From assembly GCA_964519615.1 (NCBI GenBank), contig CAZFIM010000002.1, forward strand, positions 38,174 to 102,173: a stretch of 64,000 nucleotides of DNA. Reading direction: 5' to 3'. Below the pieces are notes generated by a model. That model was not told the DNA's origin and ran no database searches. It saw nothing but the letters and a program-made list of their open reading frames with translations. Of this stretch, positions 9,499-17,968 are shown piece by piece (within the stretch, counting starts at the first letter, position 1; every line of letters starts with the position of its first letter). The DNA comes from CAZFIM01 sp964519615. GTDB taxonomy: Bacteria; Chloroflexota; Dehalococcoidia; GIF9; UBA5629. The position numbers were made by a program, and so were the translations under genes.

Positions 9499-10707
9499 AT
9501 GAAATCAAAAAGCACACTGATTATTGCGAGTGTTCTGCTGGTTCTCGTAATGCTGATGGGGATTGTCGGCTGTTCCACTAAAGCACCGGCGTCGGCACCG
9601 GCGGAGAAGCCACCGACCTCAACAGCATCACCGGATAAGAACAAGGTCTATAAATTGACGTTTTCAAGCTTTAACTCTGCTGAAGATAACAAGAGTAAAG
9701 TAATCTCAAAATGGTGGTTCAAATGGCTCAATGAGGAGAGCGGCGGCAGAATAGAGGTTACTTCTTACTTCGATGCACAGGCAGCCGCCCCGCAGGATCA
9801 GATAACGGCTGCTAAAAATCATATAGTGGATATTGCGGAACCTGCCTCGCACGGTTCACCGGGGTCTTTCCCGCTAAACGATCTTATCGCTCTGCCATTT
9901 GTCTTTGACTGGCCGTCCAGCCGTGCTTTCTCACTGACGCAACTGGCATTACTGGAAAAATATCCTCAATTGAGAGCTGAGATAGAAGATCAGGGAGTGA
10001 AGCTGCTGGGCTCCGTTCAGTGCGCCTCACCGTCCGAACTCTGGGCAGCAGACAAACCGATAAAAGTCCCGAACGATATCAAGGGAATGGTGCTTCATTG
10101 CTGGGGGCAGATGGAGGCCGATGCCTTGAAGCTTTGCGGTGCTGCACCTGAAACCTTTGCTCCGGGTGAAGTGTATGACGCATTGTCCAAAGGCGTAATT
10201 GACGGCACTATGGACAGCTATGTTGCGGCATCGCTCGTATTCGGTCATATCGACAAAGTCAATTATGGAATAGAAATTAATCTGTCCAATGTATACTGGA
10301 TGCACGTAATGAACCTCGATACCTGGAACAGCCTACCCTCCGATCTGCAGGAGCTCTTTATAGGAGAGAACGCCCGCCGTATAACCGAACTATGGGGCTA
10401 CCAATTTGAGCAGGACGATAGTTTTGCCAAGGATGTTGCTAATAAGCAGCTTAGTGAACGCGGTAAATCTGAAGTTTATGTTCCCACCGCAGCAGAGATG
10501 AAACTATGGAGAGATGCTGTCGTTCAGGTAAAAGACGCTTGGGTAAAGAGGGCAAATGAGCTGGGAGCACCGGGCGAAGACATGTGGAACGACCTGTTGA
10601 AATTCGCTGAACAGTACTCCTACAAGAATTATCCCACACAGGATTGGTACCTGCCTACATTACAGAAATATCAAAATGAGGTTCCGCTGCCTGATCACTG
10701 GAAGTAA
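9499..10707 (+). CDS. TRAP transporter substrate-binding lipoprotein (DctP family)
   Basis: GGGGAGG precedes the ATG. The 402-residue product starts with a lipoprotein signal (lipobox IVGC, Cys25) and a Thr/Ser/Pro linker, followed by a DctP-type binding domain. The conserved strand that normally reads GxKIR, whose Arg pairs with the substrate carboxylate, here reads GMVLHCWG, with His200 in the Arg position. A substrate that is not a simple carboxylate, or a different binding mode, is therefore possible. It is the last gene of the radical-enzyme operon and feeds the fused DctQM permease. A strong hairpin follows. Confidence 0.9.
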   Translation: MKSKSTLIIASVLLVLVMLMGIVGCSTKAPASAPAEKPPTSTASPDKNKVYKLTFSSFNSAEDNKSKVISKWWFKWLNEESGGRIEVTSYFDAQAAAPQDQITAAKNHIVDIAEPASHGSPGSFPLNDLIALPFVFDWPSSRAFSLTQLALLEKYPQLRAEIEDQGVKLLGSVQCASPSELWAADKPIKVPNDIKGMVLHCWGQMEADALKLCGAAPETFAPGEVYDALSKGVIDGTMDSYVAASLVFGHIDKVNYGIEINLSNVYWMHVMNLDTWNSLPSDLQELFIGENARRITELWGYQFEQDDSFAKDVANKQLSERGKSEVYVPTAAEMKLWRDAVVQVKDAWVKRANELGAPGEDMWNDLLKFAEQYSYKNYPTQDWYLPTLQKYQNEVPLPDHWK

Positions 10708-10726
10708 TCAATATCTGCAACCTGTA

Positions 10727-10756
10727 TCCGGGATGAGCTACGCTGCTCATCCCGGA
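10727..10756. terminator. strong hairpin between convergent genes, possible terminator
   Basis: A perfect 12-bp stem (10727-10738 with 10745-10756) closes a 6-nt loop between the TRAP gene (+) and the MFS gene (-). There is no U-tract on either side, so it may be a transcript-stabilising hairpin or a Rho-dependent end rather than a classical terminator. Confidence 0.5.
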
Positions 10757-10868
10757 CAGATATCCTGATATCCGGTAGCATTTGGATACAGGCGCATTGC
10801 CGTACGGTATATTCATCGGCTTCATTAGCAGTTCGTACGACGGAATATATTCAGCAGCGACTCCACGC

Positions 10869-12266
10869 TTATTTTTTGTCAACCCGGTTGTGCGGAGGTA
10901 GCATGGATGTGGGGCGGGCGGGTATGAAAAATACCGCTGCTATGGAAAGAACCAGAACGACAGCCCAGCCGGTAAAGAGAATACTGAATGCGGCGCTCAT
11001 ATCATCCATAAGCTGTAGTACGATGGTGGATATCAGTATGCCTATGCTGCTGCCGATCTGCCTGAACAGGATTCGCACTGCGGTGATCGTTGCCACTCTA
11101 TCGGGCATAAGTTCGATGCAGGCGTTATTCGAAGAAGGAGAAGCAGAGCCGATGCCGATTCCGGAAATGAACATGATGACGGCAAGCACTGCTGCTGCAT
11201 CAAGATTGAGGCCCATGATCCTGAAGCCTTGAGGTTCGAGTGCAAGCAGGAAAAGGCTAAGCGCCATCACCACCGTGCCTACCAGAATAGGCTTGCGGTA
11301 TCCCCATCTCATAAGGAAAAAACTGGCGATTGCTGAGGTTATAATCGTTGCGACAGACCTGGGGGTAAGTATGAAACCGCTCATAAAAGTCGACATGCCG
11401 TAGACGGATACTGCGAAGTAGGGAATAAGCGTGATAACTCCTATAGCGCATGCGCCGTAAACAAGATTATATATGTTCGTAGCCAGGAACGGTCTTTCCC
11501 TCAGAAGCGCGAAATCGAGTATAGGTTCAGGAGTACTGCGTTCCCGGCGAATAAAAAGAAACAGGATAATGATACCGGCGGCAATGAATAATGTGGAAAA
11601 TAGGGATGATATCCCGAATTCAGCATCTGACAGTGCGGTAAAACCGAACATAGCGGCAAAAAGGGAGAGAGAAAGCAGGCCTGCGCCGGCAAGATCGATC
11701 TTTCCCTCGCGATGTCCGCTTCCCCCGTGCAGCAGCAGCCAGGAAAAAAGGAGAACTATAATTCCTGCAGGAACATTGAGCCAGAAGACAGACCTCCACC
11801 CCCACGCATCCACCATCCACCCCCCAAGGTTCGGGCCGATTACCATACCAATGGGAAAAATGCTGCTGATCAGGCCTATCGAGCGCTGGCGTGATTCGGG
11901 AAACTCGCTGCTGATAATAGCAGTTGCGCAGGGCATAAACGCCGCCCCGCCGACCGCCTGAATCACACGGAAGGCGATGAGCAGATAGATATCGGGAGCG
12001 ATGGCGCACAGTGCTGAGCCGATCGTAAACAATAATGTGCTTACCGTGAGGACCGTTCTCTGGCCGAAGAATTCTGTTATTTTCCCTGTCAAAGGCACTA
12101 CCGCAATCCAGGTCAGTTGAAAGGCGGTCAACGTCCAGCCGGCAATAACTACGGTGGTGTCCAGATCTGAAATAATGTCAGGAAAAGCGACCGATATAGC
12201 GGTGGCACTGACCGTATAAAGCAGCAAAGGCAGGGTCGCAATGATAAAAACAAGATATCTGCGCAT
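10869..12266 (-). CDS. MFS drug-resistance-type transporter, DHA2 (14-helix) family
   Basis: The 465-residue protein is almost entirely hydrophobic and can hold about 14 helices. Motif C of antiporters is visible (GLISSIFPIGMVIGPNLGG) and a motif A-like GKITEFFGQR lies between helices 2 and 3. The family exports hydrophobic drugs or metabolites in exchange for protons. It is a single-gene unit, and a perfect inverted repeat 55 bp upstream of its start is a likely operator. No regulator gene is adjacent, so the substrate is unknown. Confidence 0.88.
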   Translation of the reverse strand: MRRYLVFIIATLPLLLYTVSATAISVAFPDIISDLDTTVVIAGWTLTAFQLTWIAVVPLTGKITEFFGQRTVLTVSTLLFTIGSALCAIAPDIYLLIAFRVIQAVGGAAFMPCATAIISSEFPESRQRSIGLISSIFPIGMVIGPNLGGWMVDAWGWRSVFWLNVPAGIIVLLFSWLLLHGGSGHREGKIDLAGAGLLSLSLFAAMFGFTALSDAEFGISSLFSTLFIAAGIIILFLFIRRERSTPEPILDFALLRERPFLATNIYNLVYGACAIGVITLIPYFAVSVYGMSTFMSGFILTPRSVATIITSAIASFFLMRWGYRKPILVGTVVMALSLFLLALEPQGFRIMGLNLDAAAVLAVIMFISGIGIGSASPSSNNACIELMPDRVATITAVRILFRQIGSSIGILISTIVLQLMDDMSAAFSILFTGWAVVLVLSIAAVFFIPARPTSMLPPHNRVDKK

Positions 12267-12320
12267 GTTTATCTGCTTGTTTGCAGCCGGAAAATCATAA
12301 GGCTTTTTATATCTTTCAAT

Positions 12321-12351
12321 AATAAAACCGGTAATATATACCGGTTTTATT
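12321..12351. promoter_or_regulatory. perfect 13-bp inverted repeat, candidate operator
   Basis: AATAAAACCGGTA (12321-12333) is repeated in inverted form at 12339-12351 across a 5-nt spacer. It lies between divergently transcribed genes, 55 bp from the MFS start. That position suits a TetR-like repressor site better than a terminator, although the A/T flanks would also suit a bidirectional terminator. Confidence 0.5.
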
Positions 12352-12442
12352 AAGAATTATACCCTTAGTATTGAAATATATAAAACACAGACGGGGACAA
12401 TCGTAGTATTAGCGGAGAAAATCTGCTATTATTACTGCTGAT

Positions 12443-13843
12443 TTGAGTGAGCGAGGGATACAAAGTATATGCCTGTTTGCTGCTGTGTGTCTGCTATTGA
12501 TATTTCTTTGTAGCGGCTGCGGCAAAACGGAGAAGCCCCAGGTGCCTTCCGTTTCTCCTTCCACCCCTCCCCCTAACTTACCCCCATCAGCGGAGCAGGC
12601 CCAATGTCCTGAGCTGGTGTTTAATGACCGCGAGTTCGCGTTTGAGCTCAGGCGGACCCTCTCGGCGGCGTGCGCCGGAGAAGCTGATTTGGGAGAGTGT
12701 CTTTATACCGCCTCACGCATCACAGAGCCGGATTTCGAGAGCTGGTATAGCCAGTGGTACGCGACGGCTGAACATGCCAGAGCAGGCGGCGATGAAAGCC
12801 TCGCACAGGGGCATGAGGTAAGCGCCCGCAATGCCTATTACCGCGCTGCCACCTATTACCGCACGGCGGAATTCTTCCTGCACGGCGAACCGGCCGATCC
12901 TCGCATCATTGAAACCTGGGGAAAAAGCAGGGACGTGTTTGTGGCGGCGGCAGAGCTCGATACCGTCCCCTTTGAAATATTGGAAATTCCGTATGAGGAT
13001 ACAACCCTGCCCGCATATTTTTACAGTGTCGATGATTCAGGCAAGCCCCGCCCGCTGCTGATAGTACAGACAGGCTTTGACGGATGTCAGGAGGAATTGC
13101 ACCCCTATGCCGTACAAGGACTTCAGCGGGGATACAACGTGCTCACCTTTGAAGGGCCCGGTCAGGGTGCCGTTATACGGCTGCAGCACATCCCTTTCCG
13201 GGCGGATTGGGAGAAAGTAGTCACACCGGTGGTGAATTATGTGTCGGACCGCCCTGATGTGGATAAGAACCGTATAGCATTGTGGGGCATAAGCCTGGGA
13301 GGCTATTTTGCCCCGCGGGCTGCGGCTTATGAACCGAGGATTGCGGCGGTGATAGCTGACGGGGCGGTGTATGATGTTGGCGGAAATTTGCTCAACGGCT
13401 TGAAGCAGGCGGGCGGGCAGCTCGCGCAGATAACCCGGGAGGAGTTGCATGAGTACCTGCTCACCGACCCGGAGGAATTCAACGATATCATGAAAAGCAT
13501 GATGAAGAGCAGCACCGCAAGCCGCTGGCAAAATGAGCATGGGATGTATACATTCGACGCTGCTTCTCCCGCCCTCTTCTGGGCAAAGTATATGGATTTT
13601 ACGCTTGAAGGGGCGGCTCAAGCCATACGCTGCCCGGTGCTGATTTGCTTCAGCCGGACTGACAGCTTCGACCCCGACGGTAAACAGGCACACCTGCTCT
13701 ACGATAATCTTAACTCTGCCAGGACGCTTATGGAATTTATCGGGGAGTATGGGGCGGGGTATCACTGCCAGATGGGCGCGTGGGCGCAGTCATTTGCCAG
13801 GAAATTCGACTGGCTGGATCAGACAATAAACGCTTTACCCTGA
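12443..13843 (+). CDS. lipoprotein alpha/beta hydrolase (FrsA/DUF1100-like esterase)
   Basis: Translation appears to start at TTG 12443; the product begins with a short charged end, a hydrophobic stretch and a lipobox (LCSGC). A Pro/Ser-rich linker follows, then a helical cap-like region and an alpha/beta hydrolase core. The nucleophile elbow is GISLGG, the acid is probably the Asp in SRTDSFD, and the base is the His in GAGYHCQM. The layout resembles the FrsA / pseudooxynicotine-hydrolase group, which cleaves C-C, ester or amide bonds. It is likely anchored outside the cytoplasmic membrane. The substrate is unknown. Confidence 0.78.
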   Translation: MSERGIQSICLFAAVCLLLIFLCSGCGKTEKPQVPSVSPSTPPPNLPPSAEQAQCPELVFNDREFAFELRRTLSAACAGEADLGECLYTASRITEPDFESWYSQWYATAEHARAGGDESLAQGHEVSARNAYYRAATYYRTAEFFLHGEPADPRIIETWGKSRDVFVAAAELDTVPFEILEIPYEDTTLPAYFYSVDDSGKPRPLLIVQTGFDGCQEELHPYAVQGLQRGYNVLTFEGPGQGAVIRLQHIPFRADWEKVVTPVVNYVSDRPDVDKNRIALWGISLGGYFAPRAAAYEPRIAAVIADGAVYDVGGNLLNGLKQAGGQLAQITREELHEYLLTDPEEFNDIMKSMMKSSTASRWQNEHGMYTFDAASPALFWAKYMDFTLEGAAQAIRCPVLICFSRTDSFDPDGKQAHLLYDNLNSARTLMEFIGEYGAGYHCQMGAWAQSFARKFDWLDQTINALP

Positions 13844-14021
13844 AGGCTTCCCTGCCTCCGCTTTTACCCGGCATACATAGCAGAACGGCTCATCATCCTT
13901 CATGCCCGCTGCCGCATATCCGCAGCTTATTGCATCAAACGAGGATGTGCTCTTGAAATTATGTTTTGGCTGTGATACTGTTAAACCATACAACAACATT
14001 GTTGTGTTATATGATAAGTGT

Positions 14022-15380
14022 ATGAATTTGAATAATCGAGGTCTTTTGTTGAAACTGCTAACGGCTCCCCTGCTTTTTTCTCTCTTTTTCCTGTGTTGGG
14101 GACTGACTACGCAGACGGTCCTTGCGGCGGAGCCGGACTGCACCATCACCGCTCCTGCGGAAGTGTGGGCTGAATCAGAAGGCAATACCGCCTCGGTGGC
14201 AAATGCCGGCCCCGGTGCACGTTATGCATGGACAATCAGCAACGGCAGTATCACGCACGCTGATGCCAATAGCATTACCTGGAGTGCGGGCTCGGTTTCG
14301 CCGGTTGCTATCAGCGTTACCGTTACCGGCGGTGACTGCTTCTCTTGCCAGAGCAGTGTAAATGTAACTGTAAAACCGCTGCCGGGCTGTGATATCAGCG
14401 CTCCTGCTTCAGTCAACGCAGGTTCTACAGGCAATAAAGCTACAGTTGAGGGCGGCGGCATGGGTTCTACTTATGCCTGGACGGTAGGCAACGGCACAAT
14501 TACCGCCGGCGCAGGCACCAGTCAGATCACATGGAGTGCCGGCAATTCATCGCCGGTGACTATTAGTGTTACTATCACCGATGGATACGGCCACTCCTGT
14601 CGTGATACTGTGAATGTAACAGTTGTTCCGCTGCCGAATGCGGCGTTCACCGCGTCACCTGTCTCCGGCTGTGCACCGCTTACGGTGCAGTTCACAGATG
14701 AATCCACCAATTGTCCGGATTCCTGGAGCTGGAATTTCGGTGACGGCAGTACCAGCGATGCGAGAAACCCATCTCACCAGTATGCTTCGCCCGGTACTTA
14801 TACCGTATCGCTGACCGCCGCAAACAGCTACGGCTCCGATACGGAAGTAAAGTCCGCTTTTATTGCAGCGCTCTCCTGTAGCACGGCAGTACCTCCATCA
14901 CCATCTTCATCGAACGGTGACGATTTTGTCCAGAAGCTGCTCACCGATGATCCTTCGGAACATGCCAATTCCTGGTCATGGGCACAGCCGTGTGATGTCA
15001 TGGTCACCAATACCTGGGCCAATCCACAGACAGCAAAGGCAGGCCAGAGTGTCACCATCTATGCCAATATGGCAAACAGGGGCGATATTCAGGGTACCTA
15101 TACCGCCACGCTCAGGATAAACGGCAAGATCGAAGAAACGAAAAGCGGCAGTCTGGAAGGGAATACCGCGCTGCCGCTGCAGTTCATCGTCAGCCGGGAT
15201 AGGCCGGGAACGTATCAAGTCGATGTGAACGGGCAGGAGACGTTCTTTACAATTGTTGATAGCGGCAGTAAGACAATGTCTTATCTGGGCTGGATAATCG
15301 GGATAGTTCTCCTATGTGTCTTCTCCGCTGTAGTGATGGTTTTCTTCCGCCGACGGCACAAGGTCTTTCACCGCATATAG
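14022..15380 (+). CDS. secreted, membrane-anchored PKD-domain surface protein
   Basis: The start at ATG 14022 gives a signal peptide cleaved near VLAAEP; an upstream extension to 13902 would put about 40 extra residues before it. The mature protein has two related Ig-like repeats (each with an AWT.SNG or AWTVGNG strand and ITWSAG). A canonical PKD domain follows (WSWNFGDGSTSDARNPSHQY), then a CARDB-like domain, then a C-terminal helix with a basic RRRHK tail. It is therefore displayed on the cell surface by a C-terminal anchor. It probably has an adhesion or scaffold role. A 6-bp inverted repeat (ACAACA, spacer 4) lies about 20 nt upstream. Confidence 0.75.
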   Translation: MNLNNRGLLLKLLTAPLLFSLFFLCWGLTTQTVLAAEPDCTITAPAEVWAESEGNTASVANAGPGARYAWTISNGSITHADANSITWSAGSVSPVAISVTVTGGDCFSCQSSVNVTVKPLPGCDISAPASVNAGSTGNKATVEGGGMGSTYAWTVGNGTITAGAGTSQITWSAGNSSPVTISVTITDGYGHSCRDTVNVTVVPLPNAAFTASPVSGCAPLTVQFTDESTNCPDSWSWNFGDGSTSDARNPSHQYASPGTYTVSLTAANSYGSDTEVKSAFIAALSCSTAVPPSPSSSNGDDFVQKLLTDDPSEHANSWSWAQPCDVMVTNTWANPQTAKAGQSVTIYANMANRGDIQGTYTATLRINGKIEETKSGSLEGNTALPLQFIVSRDRPGTYQVDVNGQETFFTIVDSGSKTMSYLGWIIGIVLLCVFSAVVMVFFRRRHKVFHRI

Positions 15381-15455
15381 ACATACTGACGGCTCAGGTG
15401 CCGCCCGTAACCGGATATTACAGCTAAAAAACGGCTGTCCTGTAAAGACTTGATT

Positions 15456-16766
15456 TTATCTCTCTGCGCAGTCCTTGCAGGCTGAATAGATGTTATTGAA
15501 CAGTTTTTCTATCTTATCGGCGGGTGTGGAGGCAAAGGCAAGTCTCAGCACGCTGATGTCACTGTAGCAGATTACTCCCGTGCTGTATTTGTCCAGCAGA
15601 AGCTGCCAGACTTTATCGGGGTCTGAGTTCTTAAGCTGTACACACATGAAATATCCGGAATTATAAGGATAAGCATAGAAAAAAGTGTTGTATTCGGGAT
15701 GGGCGCTGAGAACTTCCTTGACCTTTACATACCGCTCCCTGATCTTTTCTATATTCTTTTCTTTTTCCTTTTCGTGAGCTTCGGAGTTAAGGGCACGCAG
15801 AAAAGCTGATTGTGAGGCATGAGGAGAATTGGAGATATTGCCCCTCACCGCTCCGGCTGTTTTACCTTCAAGAGCTTTATAGACCTCTTTAGTACCGTTC
15901 TTTACTGCGTAGGTTACAAATCCGACACGTAAACCCCAGGCATATTCCTCCTTGGTTATGCCGTCTGCTTTAATAGCAAGCAGGTTTTCATGGGCGCCGG
16001 CCAGCTTGGCAAAGAGTGATTCTCTGGCTGCGGTGGTATCGAAGATGAGCCCGAAGTAGGAGTCATCACATATCACAACAAGTTTATTGCCGGATTCAGC
16101 CGCCTCTTTCAGAACGTGTGTAATATTTTCCATCTCCGCTTCCGTTGGTGTATATCCTGAAGGATTATTGGGGAAGTTTAAAAGCACGATCTTTTTGCCG
16201 GTATGGCCTGACATGAGGGTCTCTTTGAAGGCAGTTATATCGAACCCGTTGTTTTTAAACAGATTGAAAAATTTTAGTTTGGCTCCATAGGCGTTGGCGA
16301 ACACCAGGTCATAATTTTCCCAATAGAGGTTGGAGATTATAATCTCGTCATGCTCATCAACGAACATATAGCCTATAATACTGAGGCCGTTGGTAACTCC
16401 GCAGGTAACTACAGGCATGCTTATCTCCTGAGTGCCTAGGGAAGGATTCTTGATGCGTATCAGTTCCTGCCACTTTTCCCGCAGGGGTTTGATTCCTTCA
16501 CTGGGTGCATAAGGGAAGACATCTCTGCTCTCGATTTCATAGAGGCGTGAGATGCTCGATATAACCATAGGTTTGCCGTCATCTTCGTAGGCCGTGCCGA
16601 CCGTGGCATTGATCTCTTTGCCCCTGGCTGCTGCACCCTGCGCGAGAATTCCTTTTGCAGGAAAATAGATTGCCTTCCCTTTTTTAGAAAGGAGGTCATA
16701 CAGCGTTTCATTGTGAGCCTTTAATATGCGATTAAGCTCTATTGCCTGTAAATTAAGCGCAGCCAT
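15456..16766 (-). CDS. PLP-dependent aminotransferase, class I/II
   Basis: The 436-residue protein has fold-type-I aminotransferase features: NFPNNPSGYTPT (residues 197-208), CDDSYFGL, and a probable Schiff-base lysine at residue 272 in DGITKEEYAWGLRVGF. An Arg late in the chain (SVLRLAF) fits the substrate-carboxylate ligand. The sequence around the lysine is longer than in ordinary aspartate aminotransferases, so substrate preference is uncertain. It is a single-gene unit, convergent with the PKD gene and separated by 189 nt from the GntR gene on the same strand. Confidence 0.85.
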   Translation of the reverse strand: MAALNLQAIELNRILKAHNETLYDLLSKKGKAIYFPAKGILAQGAAARGKEINATVGTAYEDDGKPMVISSISRLYEIESRDVFPYAPSEGIKPLREKWQELIRIKNPSLGTQEISMPVVTCGVTNGLSIIGYMFVDEHDEIIISNLYWENYDLVFANAYGAKLKFFNLFKNNGFDITAFKETLMSGHTGKKIVLLNFPNNPSGYTPTEAEMENITHVLKEAAESGNKLVVICDDSYFGLIFDTTAARESLFAKLAGAHENLLAIKADGITKEEYAWGLRVGFVTYAVKNGTKEVYKALEGKTAGAVRGNISNSPHASQSAFLRALNSEAHEKEKEKNIEKIRERYVKVKEVLSAHPEYNTFFYAYPYNSGYFMCVQLKNSDPDKVWQLLLDKYSTGVICYSDISVLRLAFASTPADKIEKLFNNIYSACKDCAER

Positions 16767-16955
16767 GGTATATCCCCCGGTTATATATTCATAATTGCAC
16801 TATTATACAGTTTTTTATCGGGGTAATTCGATTCTGGCGAAAGGTTGTCTGCGTTTGTAAAGTTTATTTTGCATAAAATAATGAGCTGCGAATGCCTGTG
16901 GCTGGTAAAACCTGTGTTAATTTAAGGTGATAACACGATACCTTGAAAGGTTCAA

Positions 16956-17711
16956 CTAAACATTGGTTTCCTCTTTCAATGATTCAGGTAAATACTTGTA
17001 ATCCATTATTTTAAATAGGATAGATTTACATTTCCTTGCATCGCGTGCACGCAACGCATCGCAAAGCCTCAGATGCCCATCCTTCTCGCGTGAGATCTTT
17101 AATACTTCATCAAATATTTTTAATCTGGATACCAGAATAATACGCAGATATTGTTTGATGGGATCCTGTGCAGCCATATATGACAGAGAAAACAAAGGAT
17201 TTTTTGATAACTCGCAGATTTTTAAATGGATGTTATAATCTGCATTAACGAGCTGCTCGATTATCTCATCTTCATTATCAATGGGATATTTAGCATTGGT
17301 CAACATCTCAAAAAACTGTACACACAGCGATTCTAACTCGTCAATTTCCTTATCATTACAATTTTTTACGATGAGTCGGGTACTTTCCAATTCAATAAGC
17401 TTACGAAAATCCAGCACATCACGTACGGTTCCCGATTTGACCATGCAGGAAGATAGCTCTTTGAAATATTTACCGGCATCGAACTTGATAACAAATGACC
17501 CTTCGCCAGCACGTGTACGTACAAGCCCCAGAGCGTTTAGTTTTTGCAGGGCGATACGAATGGTAAGGCGACTCACACCGTATATTTCACATAAACCGTG
17601 TTCGGAAGGAAGTTTTTGCCCGGCTTGCCATTGACCTGAGAGTATTTCCTCTTTTATTTGATCATATACCTGATCGGCTAGAGTATATTTGGATACCTTA
17701 AGACGCGTCAT
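16956..17711 (-). CDS. GntR-family transcriptional regulator (FadR/FCD type)
   Basis: The 251-residue protein has an N-terminal winged helix (about 10-75) with the GntR signature LPSEHGLCEIYGVSRLTIRIALQ in shortened form. A mostly helical C-terminal domain of the FCD type (about 90-240) follows; it binds small organic acids, often through a metal. It is divergent from the dehydratase/TRAP operon, and two copies of a GCCTAGATAACAAG motif lie in the shared 257-bp region. Control of that operon and of itself is therefore the simplest reading. Confidence 0.9.
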   Translation of the reverse strand: MTRLKVSKYTLADQVYDQIKEEILSGQWQAGQKLPSEHGLCEIYGVSRLTIRIALQKLNALGLVRTRAGEGSFVIKFDAGKYFKELSSCMVKSGTVRDVLDFRKLIELESTRLIVKNCNDKEIDELESLCVQFFEMLTNAKYPIDNEDEIIEQLVNADYNIHLKICELSKNPLFSLSYMAAQDPIKQYLRIILVSRLKIFDEVLKISREKDGHLRLCDALRARDARKCKSILFKIMDYKYLPESLKEETNV

Positions 17712-17759
17712 TTTTCTTGCTTATTTCCATTAATTTAAATTAAAAGATAGCACCTTTTA

Positions 17760-17773
17760 GCCTAGATAACAAG
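17760..17773 (+). promoter_or_regulatory. operator-like motif, copy 1
   Basis: GCCTAGATAACAAG occurs here and again at 17932-17945. This copy continues into TTATAC, which makes an ATAAC-AA-GTTAT inverted repeat. It is about 50 bp upstream of the GntR start, which fits autoregulation. Confidence 0.55.
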
Positions 17774-17897
17774 TTATACTAGTAACCGAAATTTATATAA
17801 GGGCAGAGAGAAATGCAAAAAAGTTACACGATTATATGTTTTCACTCCCTTATTATTTTGTAACGGTTTGAAGAATAAGAAATCTTCTTATATGTGC

Positions 17898-17925
17898 TTG
17901 ACAATCTTGTCGGGGAAACTATAAT
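17898..17925 (+). promoter_or_regulatory. near-perfect sigma70 promoter of the dehydratase-TRAP operon
   Basis: TTGACA at 17898-17903 and TATAAT at 17920-17925 are both perfect, with a 16-nt spacer. Transcription would start near 17932, exactly where the second operator-like motif begins, so a bound regulator would block initiation. A good Shine-Dalgarno (AAGGAGA) follows before the ATG at 17969. Confidence 0.75.
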
Positions 17926-17931
17926 ATGTAT

Positions 17932-17945
17932 GCCTAGATAACAAG
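17932..17945 (+). promoter_or_regulatory. operator-like motif, copy 2, at the predicted transcription start
   Basis: Identical over 14 bases to the copy at 17760. It overlaps the predicted +1 of the operon promoter and is followed by further AACAAG repeats. Confidence 0.55.
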
Positions 17946-17968
17946 CTAACAAGTAACAAGGAGATAAC

